Origin: Rickettsiales bacterium
Lineage (GTDB): Bacteria > Pseudomonadota > Alphaproteobacteria > Rickettsiales > UBA1997
NCBI GenBank assembly: GCA_947455845.1
Contig: CANGQE010000021.1
Location: forward strand, 1-11,735
Length of the DNA: 11,735 nt
Direction of reading: 5' to 3'
Shown here: positions 7,306 to 11,735 of the stretch, one piece after another
Layout of the letters: every line of letters starts with the position of its first letter
How positions within the stretch are numbered: the stretch's first letter is position 1
Notes under the pieces: generated by a model
Database searches by the model: none
What the model saw: only the letters and a program-made list of their open reading frames with translations
What the model was told of the DNA's origin: nothing
Position numbers and translations under genes: made by a program

Positions 7306-7339
7306 GCCCGCCATAGCTTTTAGCGACGGCGGGCTTTTT
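7306..7339 (+). terminator. terminator-like hairpin within the ssrA intervening segment
   Basis: GCCCGCC (7306-7312) pairs perfectly with GGCGGGC (7328-7334), with an inner GCT/AGC pairing, and is followed directly by TTTTT (7335-7339). By sequence this is a good intrinsic terminator, yet it stands between the two halves of one tmRNA gene. It also belongs to the second palindrome family (TAGCT ... AGCGA core). Confidence 0.6.
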
Positions 7340-7357
7340 ACCTACGCTTTAAAGCTA

Positions 7358-7557
7358 GGGGGTGACACAGCTTTCGACATGCGATAAAAGATTTGGTTTT
7401 GCTCGGTTGAGAAACTGCCGGTGATGCATTTAGCTTTCGGGCCAAATTCATTGCATCCGTTCAAAAAAAGTAAACGCAAATGATAATTTTGCTAATGACA
7501 ACTTCGACTTTGCTCCAGTGGCTTTAGCTGCTTAGCATAAATGACTTTGTCGGGGCC
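7358..7557 (+). ncRNA. ssrA: tmRNA coding piece (5' part of mature tmRNA)
   Basis: It begins with GGGGGTG (7358-7364), the 5' strand of the acceptor stem, then a D-loop-like stretch with TTTCGACA. A pseudoknot can be drawn before the tag: ATTTGG (7391-7396) with CCAAAT (7442-7447), and GATGCA (7423-7428) with TGCATC (7452-7457). The tag frame runs from 7476 to 7535. The mature 3' end is not visible; I place it before the terminator stem. Confidence 0.8.
7476..7535 (+). CDS. ssrA: tmRNA-encoded proteolysis tag (19 codons, ANDNF duplicated)
   Basis: Translation resumes on the tmRNA here, after an alanine carried by the tmRNA itself. The encoded tag is ANDNFANDNFDFAPVALAA, ending at TAG 7533-7535. 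The C-terminal ALAA is the usual ClpX/ClpA recognition end. The N-terminal ANDNF matches the alphaproteobacterial tag start (as in Caulobacter) and is present twice in tandem. The codons are GCA AAT GAT AAT TTT, then GCT AAT GAC AAC TTC, with four differences, all synonymous. It is decoded only on the tmRNA and has no start codon. Confidence 0.88.
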   Translation, partial: ANDNFANDNFDFAPVALAA

Positions 7558-7592
7558 GCCCAGCGCCTGTCAACAGAAGCTGGGCACTTTTT
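7558..7592 (+). terminator. intrinsic terminator of ssrA
   Basis: GCCCAGC (7558-7564) pairs perfectly with GCTGGGC (7579-7585) over a 14-base loop, and AC then TTTTT (7588-7592) follow. Its position just after the coding piece fits transcription termination of ssrA, so sspB probably has its own promoter or depends on read-through. Confidence 0.75.
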
Positions 7593-7595
7593 CAC

Positions 7596-7698
7596 AATTA
7601 TCAATTATCAATTAACAATTAACATTTTGGAGTAGGTTTCAGACCCAAGATTTTTTGCTAATTGTTAATTGCTAATTGTTAACTGCTAACTGCTCATC
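7596..7698. repeat. 7-base tandem repeats in inverted arrays before sspB
   Basis: Left array (7596-7623): AATTATC twice, then AATTAAC twice. Right array (7657-7698): GCTAATT, GTTAATT, GCTAATT, GTTAACT, GCTAACT and a decayed GCTCATC. Reversed, the left units read GTTAATT and GATAATT, so both arrays use a GNTAATT unit in opposite orientation and can fold into a long AT-rich hairpin with a 33-base loop. The right array ends two bases before the sspB start codon. Confidence 0.75.
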
Positions 7699-7700
7699 TT

Positions 7701-8216
7701 ATGCAAGATCTAATCGGATATGACGAAATTATAGAAAATTCAATGCGTTCGGTGATTTACGAAACTTTAAAAAAAGTCGAAAAATCAGGCTTACCAGGTA
7801 AGCATTATTTTATCATCACCTTCATGACGCGCTTTCCCGGAGTTTCGATTCCAAAGCATTTGATTGAAAAATATCCTGAAGAAATGACCATCGCCATCCA
7901 GTACCAATATAAATCTTTGGTGGTTGAGCATGATACTTTTAAACTTTCTTTAAGCTTTGGTGGTAAATTTGAAAAGCTGTTAGTTCCTTACAAAGCCGTT
8001 ACTTCTTTCTCTGATCCTTCAATGAATTTTGCTTTGAAATTTAGCATGAGTTACGGAGATCTTGAAGAATTAGAATCAGGTGACTTTGGTGAATTAAGTC
8101 AAGCTGATAAAGCTGCCAACAAAGAAAAAAATTCTGGAATCGATTTGTCAGCTAAAGTAATTTCTCTTGATGCATTCCGTAAAAATAAAAATACAAATAA
8201 CCCTACAGACAAATAA
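7701..8216 (+). CDS. sspB: SspB, ClpXP adaptor for ssrA-tagged proteins
   Basis: SspB holds ssrA-tagged proteins and hands them to the ClpXP protease. The alphaproteobacterial form is recognisable from GLPGKHYFIITFMTRFPGV (residues about 31-49), YPEEMTIAIQYQYKSLVV, LSLSFGGKFEKLLVPYKAV and FSDPSMNFALKF, together the tag-binding domain (residues about 1-118). A charged, flexible tail follows, and near the end KVISLDAFRK (residues 152-161) fits the ClpX-binding tail motif of alphaproteobacterial SspB. The length of 171 residues is normal. The gene starts 108 bases after the ssrA terminator and is the first gene of a tight + strand cluster; plsY follows after three bases. The start codon has no Shine-Dalgarno motif and abuts the heptamer repeats. 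Confidence 0.9.
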   Translation: MQDLIGYDEIIENSMRSVIYETLKKVEKSGLPGKHYFIITFMTRFPGVSIPKHLIEKYPEEMTIAIQYQYKSLVVEHDTFKLSLSFGGKFEKLLVPYKAVTSFSDPSMNFALKFSMSYGDLEELESGDFGELSQADKAANKEKNSGIDLSAKVISLDAFRKNKNTNNPTDK

Positions 8217-8219
8217 TTC

Positions 8220-8819
8220 ATGATCATTTTTTATCAGTTTTTATTTCTGGTTTTAACTTACTTTATTGCCGCGATTCCATTCGGTCTAGTAATAGCCAAA
8301 GTTTTCGCCAAAACCGATATTCGTCAGCTCGGATCAAAAAATATCGGTGCTACAAATGTGGCTCGGGTAGTTGGTAAGAAGCTAGGTTTCGTCACATTAA
8401 TCTTAGATGGAATGAAGGGTGCGGCGATGGTGATCATTGCCCGATTTAACTTTCAAGACATTGGTAATTTGCATTTATTTTTGGTTTTAGTTGGAGCCAC
8501 TGCGGTGTTAGCTCACGTTTATCCAATTTATCTTCGTTTCAAGGGTGGCAAGGGTGTGGCTACTGCAATAGCGGTTCTATTTGCACTTGATTTTATGGTC
8601 GGATTTTTGGTTTTATGTTTTTGGATCCTGTCCTTTTGTCTATTCCGTATTTCTGCCGTTTCTTCTTTGGTTGCGATTTTTTTCTCGATTATTTTTTCAA
8701 TGATTTTTGCTGCGCCGCTAACTCAAATCTTCTTCTGTTGGTTTTTATTCATTCTGATTCTGATCCGACATAAAGAAAATATTGTTCGCTTACTAGCCGG
8801 CGAAGAGAAAAAACTTTAA
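8220..8819 (+). CDS. plsY: glycerol-3-phosphate acyltransferase PlsY
   Basis: This inner-membrane enzyme transfers an acyl group from acyl-phosphate (made by PlsX) to glycerol 3-phosphate, the first step of phospholipid synthesis. At 199 residues it has the family length and several hydrophobic helices (about 1-28, 52-75, 80-103, 112-140, 145-180). Conserved loop motifs are present: IPFGLVIAK, the SKNIGATNVAR motif (from residue 39; the usual start is GSGNIGATN), the H-Y-P-I-Y-L-R-F segment and KGGKGVATA (residues 108-116), which bind phosphate and the substrate. It sits three bases after sspB and two before pyrF, so it is cotranscribed with both. Confidence 0.95.
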   Translation: MIIFYQFLFLVLTYFIAAIPFGLVIAKVFAKTDIRQLGSKNIGATNVARVVGKKLGFVTLILDGMKGAAMVIIARFNFQDIGNLHLFLVLVGATAVLAHVYPIYLRFKGGKGVATAIAVLFALDFMVGFLVLCFWILSFCLFRISAVSSLVAIFFSIIFSMIFAAPLTQIFFCWFLFILILIRHKENIVRLLAGEEKKL

Positions 8820-8821
8820 AT

Positions 8822-9520
8822 ATGAATCTCAAAGAAAAATTAATTGTTGCTCTTGATATTCCTGACCTCGCTGCTGCGAAAAAATTGGTTGATGACATTG
8901 GTGATGAAGTAATTTTCTACAAAATTGGTTTAGAATTAATGATGAGTGGTGGCTATTTTGAACTAGTTAAATGGCTAAAGAATAAGGGCAAAAAAGTTTT
9001 CGCTGATCTCAAACTTTACGATATTTCTGAAACTGTCGGGCGCGCCGTAAAAAACTTGGCGCAATATGAAATTGATCTTCTGACCGTTCACACCGCAAGC
9101 CGTGGTATTATGGAGCAAGCAGCGCAAAATAAGGGTAAAATGCAAGTTATTGGTGTGACGGTTTTAACTAATCTTGATCAAAAAGATTTGGAAGAAATGG
9201 GTTTTGATCCCAATATTTCACTGGAAAATTTAGTGATTAAAAAAACCGAAATGGCCTTAAGCTCCGGTCTTAACGGCATTGTTGCCTCAGCCTTAGAAGC
9301 ACCAAATTTACGCCAAAAATTCGGTTCAGATTTTTTAATTGTCAGTCCCGGAATCAGGCTAGAAGCCATTGCTAATGATGACCAAAAACGTGTTGCTGAT
9401 GTTCAAACCGCACTTACAAATGGTAGTTCGCATTTAGTGGTTGGTCGTCCGATCACTCGTGACTCCAATCCGCAAGCAGCGGCACAGAAATTTAACCAAT
9501 TGATTGCCAATTTTTCGTGA
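8822..9520 (+). CDS. pyrF: orotidine 5'-phosphate decarboxylase
   Basis: This enzyme decarboxylates OMP to UMP, the last step of de novo pyrimidine synthesis. It is a TIM-barrel protein of 232 residues, the usual bacterial length. The start IVALDIPD binds substrate. The catalytic motif D-L-K-L-Y-D is at residues 62-67 (Asp 62, Lys 64, Asp 67). VIGVTVLTNLD, SPGIR and the phosphate-binding VVGRPIT near the C-terminus are all intact. Its TGA stop overlaps the murE GTG start by four bases (GTGA). With carB on the other strand, this suggests that the organism makes its own pyrimidines, unlike Rickettsia itself. Confidence 0.95.
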   Translation: MNLKEKLIVALDIPDLAAAKKLVDDIGDEVIFYKIGLELMMSGGYFELVKWLKNKGKKVFADLKLYDISETVGRAVKNLAQYEIDLLTVHTASRGIMEQAAQNKGKMQVIGVTVLTNLDQKDLEEMGFDPNISLENLVIKKTEMALSSGLNGIVASALEAPNLRQKFGSDFLIVSPGIRLEAIANDDQKRVADVQTALTNGSSHLVVGRPITRDSNPQAAAQKFNQLIANFS

Positions 9521-11013
9521 AGCTTTCTGTAATTATTTCTCAAATTAAAACTGCTTTTGAAATCTCGGGAAACCCTGATTTAATTAGTCAGATCAATATA
9601 GAAGACATTGCCATTGATTCACGTTTGGTGAAAAAAAATTCAGTTTTTTTTGCTTTGGCTGGCAAGATGCAAGATGGTTCAAAATTTATTGCCGATGCCA
9701 TTAAAAGCGGCGCTTCCCTAGTCGTTTCAAGTTCCGAAAATAAAGATTCAAGTGGTGTAATTTTTATTAAATCGGAAAATCCTTTTGAGCTTTTAATAGA
9801 ATTTCTAAAAATTTATTACCATCCGATTCCGGCCAATATTTACGCGATTACTGGTACTAATGGAAAAACTTCCGTCGCTGAATTTACCCGCCAAATTTTG
9901 CAATTTTTGGGCAAAAAATCCGCCTCAATCGGCACTCTAGGTGTGATGTGTGACGAGCAAATAAAATTACATTTGCAAAATTCGGCTCTTACCACTCCTG
10001 ATGTGGTTTCTCTCTACAAAAATTTACACATTTTAAAAAAATTCGCAGTTGATGATGTGGCAATTGAAGTAAGTTCAATTGGTCTAGAGCAAGGCCGTAT
10101 CAATGGTGTAAACATTGTTGTCGGAGCTTTTACAAATTTCACTCAAGACCATCTCGATTACCACAAATCAATGGATGAATATTTGCGCTGCAAAATGATT
10201 TTATTTGAAAAGGTTGTGGAAAATGGTGGCTCAGCAGTTCTAAACAGCGACATTGCAGAATTTTCTCAAATCAAAGAAATATGCTCTAAAGGAAATCTTA
10301 ACATTACCGAATATGGCTTTAAGGCACGTGATTTAAGGCTGCAAAAAATTGAACAATTTGAGTTGGGACAAAAAGTTTTTTTTGAATTTTGTCAAAAAAA
10401 TTATCAGTTTGAACTGGCAGTTGGTGGTGATTTTCAGGCATTTAACGCGCTTTGTGCTTTAGGAAATGTCTTGGCAAAAAATTATTTAAACGACTCACAA
10501 TTAGTAGATTTATTAACAAACTTTCACCTCTTGCAACCGGCTTTAGGAAGAATGCAGCGTGTTGGTGTTTTACCTAACAAAGCACAAATCTTTATTGATT
10601 TTGCACACACGCCCGATGCTTTAGAAAATGTTTTAAAATTGGCGCGGAAAATTACTAAAAATCGGGTGGTGGTTTTATTTGGTTGCGGCGGTAATCGCGA
10701 CAATAAAAAAAGACCGATAATGGGAAAGATCGCCTGCGAATTGGCGGATTTAGTGATTATAAGCGATGACAATCCTCGCCTCGAAGAAGCTAAATTAATT
10801 CGTGCTGAAATTTTGGTAAGTTGCAGCAGCGCAAAATCCCTTGAAATTGCAGGTCGCAAAGATGCTATTGAAAAAGCGATTACCATGCTTGAAGATTTTG
10901 ATGTCTTGATTTTAGCTGGCAAAGGCCATGAAAAATATCAGATAATTGGTGATATAAAATTTGAATTTGATGAAGAATTAATCGTAAAAAATGCCATTGA
11001 AAAATCCTCTTAA
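9517..11013 (+). CDS. murE: UDP-N-acetylmuramoyl-tripeptide synthetase (meso-DAP ligase)
   Basis: MurE adds meso-diaminopimelate to UDP-MurNAc-L-Ala-D-Glu in the cytoplasm, a peptidoglycan precursor step. At 498 residues the protein has the three Mur domains: an N-terminal UDP-binding domain (1-105), a central ATPase domain with the ITGTNGKTS P-loop (Lys 117) and ALTTPD, and a C-terminal domain with HTPDALENVL and FGCGGNRDNKKRP. The motif DNPR at residues 418-421 is the signature for DAP rather than lysine. GKGHEKYQ near the C-terminus is intact. I chose the GTG at 9517 because it overlaps the pyrF stop as GTGA and precedes KLSVIISQI, as expected for the family. The organism therefore probably makes DAP-type peptidoglycan. 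Confidence 0.95.
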   Translation: MKLSVIISQIKTAFEISGNPDLISQINIEDIAIDSRLVKKNSVFFALAGKMQDGSKFIADAIKSGASLVVSSSENKDSSGVIFIKSENPFELLIEFLKIYYHPIPANIYAITGTNGKTSVAEFTRQILQFLGKKSASIGTLGVMCDEQIKLHLQNSALTTPDVVSLYKNLHILKKFAVDDVAIEVSSIGLEQGRINGVNIVVGAFTNFTQDHLDYHKSMDEYLRCKMILFEKVVENGGSAVLNSDIAEFSQIKEICSKGNLNITEYGFKARDLRLQKIEQFELGQKVFFEFCQKNYQFELAVGGDFQAFNALCALGNVLAKNYLNDSQLVDLLTNFHLLQPALGRMQRVGVLPNKAQIFIDFAHTPDALENVLKLARKITKNRVVVLFGCGGNRDNKKRPIMGKIACELADLVIISDDNPRLEEAKLIRAEILVSCSSAKSLEIAGRKDAIEKAITMLEDFDVLILAGKGHEKYQIIGDIKFEFDEELIVKNAIEKSS

Positions 11014-11735
11014 AACTACATTTGGCATGACTTTTGATGATCTTTACCAACGCGAAGGTTTGGTGAAATTGGATCGTAAGTTTGGGGAATATTTACGTGA
11101 GAAAGATGTTAGTCTTGCGGAGAAATTTTCTGAGTTGCAAGGTGGTGACTCGGTGCAGAAATCCAATATTCTAATTAATGTAGCCCGTATCCTTGAAGAC
11201 TTCTTAGTTGAGCTCTTCAACATTGAAAACGAAAACTCGATCTTAAAAAAACATCACGAAGATCTAAAAATAATCTACCAAATTCGCCGTGATTTTGTGC
11301 AAAGGGTGGTGGCGAAAAAGATTGATGCAGCGGGGTTTGAACAGATCCTGAAACAAGTTCAGGATGACAATGCTTTAGCTTTGCGCTATAGTAACTCTAA
11401 AATACTCTCTCACTGTCATCCTGAACTTGTTTCAGGATCTAATTACGGATTTAAAATCTTAGAACAACTAAGCTTTCCACACCACGATCTTGACGAACTC
11501 GAAAAACAACTTTCTCGCAAAATTCAAGATGAAGAAAATTTAGAACTTCTAACTCATTACTGTGCTTGGGCTCTTCACTCCGAAGCCGGTCGTAAACTTC
11601 ACAAAAATGGTGCTCTCTTCATTTTTCCTAAAAAAACCGACCACCAAAATCTGGTAACGCCCTGCCAAGAAAAATCAAAGCGCAGTGGTTTTGACCTAAC
11701 CGACAATGGCTTTGGACTCAATCGGGTATTGGCAG
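10991..11735 (+). CDS. N-terminal part of a large ORF, probable pyridine nucleotide-disulfide oxidoreductase (partial)
   Basis: The frame is open from ATG 10991 to the window end (248 residues). It overlaps the end of murE by 23 bases. A second in-frame start at 11027 (MTFDDLYQREGL) would avoid the overlap and gives a more family-like N-terminus; neither has a strong ribosome binding site. The stretch FDDLYQREGLVKLDRKF, ARILEDFLVELF and YQIRRDFVQRVVAKK resembles, from memory, the N-terminal region of very large alphaproteobacterial FAD-dependent oxidoreductases related to the glutamate synthase small subunit. The nucleotide-binding domains would lie beyond the window, so this is tentative. 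Residues about 118-150 are repeat-encoded (ILKQVQDD ... HPELVSGS) and were probably inserted into an existing gene. Confidence 0.6.
   Translation, partial: MPLKNPLKTTFGMTFDDLYQREGLVKLDRKFGEYLREKDVSLAEKFSELQGGDSVQKSNILINVARILEDFLVELFNIENENSILKKHHEDLKIIYQIRRDFVQRVVAKKIDAAGFEQILKQVQDDNALALRYSNSKILSHCHPELVSGSNYGFKILEQLSFPHHDLDELEKQLSRKIQDEENLELLTHYCAWALHSEAGRKLHKNGALFIFPKKTDHQNLVTPCQEKSKRSGFDLTDNGFGLNRVLA
11343..11440. repeat. composite inverted repeat inside a coding region
   Basis: A 27-base arm at 11343-11369 is perfectly complementary to 11414-11440, with a 44-base spacer. Each arm contains the ATCCTGAA / CTTGT / TTCAGGAT palindrome. Unlike the two intergenic copies it lies inside an open reading frame and is read in a stop-free frame through both arms and the spacer. 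Confidence 0.9.

Larger units (their letters stand above)
7138..7592 (+). ncRNA. ssrA: tmRNA gene, circularly permuted two-piece (alphaproteobacterial) form
   Basis: tmRNA rescues stalled ribosomes and adds a degradation tag to the unfinished protein. As in other alphaproteobacteria, the gene is permuted: the 3' acceptor piece comes first, then a removed segment, then the 5' coding piece with the tag frame. The two mature ends pair as an acceptor stem: GGGGGTG (7358-7364) with CACCTCC (7221-7227). All seven pairs form, and the third is G-U, the identity signal for alanyl-tRNA synthetase. The conserved TTTCGACA element follows the 5' strand. The tag frame at 7476 begins with a GCA resume codon preceded by GTAAAC and ends in ALAA and a stop. 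The start near 7138 is estimated, while the pairing ends are exact. The gene ends at a terminator and lies 108 bases before sspB, whose product handles tagged proteins. Confidence 0.92.

Noticed and set aside
7596..7698. CRISPR-like array
   Set aside because: The units are 7 bases with no spacers and invert around a loop, and no cas gene is nearby.
10524..10922. Open frame on the minus strand within murE
   Set aside because: It lies opposite the conserved C-terminal domain of murE and has no motif of its own.

Overview
The window looks like an AT-rich alphaproteobacterium, most likely from the Rickettsiales or a related host-associated lineage. The reasons are: (i) a circularly permuted, two-piece tmRNA gene, which is typical of alphaproteobacteria; (ii) an alphaproteobacterial-type SspB directly beside it; (iii) short palindromic repeats that lie between genes and also inside reading frames, as Rickettsia palindromic elements do; (iv) a large autotransporter. 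This is inferred from sequence features alone; no database search was possible.

Left part (1-4893, + strand). The window opens in the last membrane helix of an unidentified protein. It is followed without a gap by an RluC/RluA-family 23S rRNA pseudouridine synthase, a 943-residue type Va autotransporter with a repetitive beta-helix passenger, and exonuclease III (xthA). Spacers hold a palindrome (1023-1053) and a decayed repeat copy (4022-4047).

Middle (4892-6870, - strand). A gene for only the C-terminal half of carbamoyl-phosphate synthase large subunit (carB) is followed, with a one-base stop/start overlap, by a DUF167/YggU-family gene. A composite inverted repeat sits between this pair and xthA and encodes the last residues and stop codon of the DUF167 protein.

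The 830-base gap without a protein gene (6871-7700) holds a second composite repeat, then ssrA: acceptor piece (about 7138-7228), a palindrome-filled intervening segment (7229-7357) and coding piece (from 7358), then a terminator and a 7-base inverted repeat array. The acceptor stem can be paired base by base, including the G3-U70 alanine identity pair. The encoded tag is ANDNFANDNFDFAPVALAA, with ANDNF in tandem. The two copies differ only at synonymous third positions.

Right part (7701-11735, + strand). sspB, plsY, pyrF, murE and a partial large ORF are packed with 2-3 base gaps or overlaps and look like one operon. It joins tag-directed proteolysis, phospholipid synthesis, pyrimidine synthesis and meso-DAP peptidoglycan synthesis. 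The last ORF is probably the N-terminal region of a large pyridine nucleotide-disulfide oxidoreductase and carries a third composite repeat translated in frame.

The most interesting parts are the ssrA-sspB module with its duplicated tag motif and modified intervening segment, the half-length carB, and two palindrome families whose stems change sequence while keeping their pairing.
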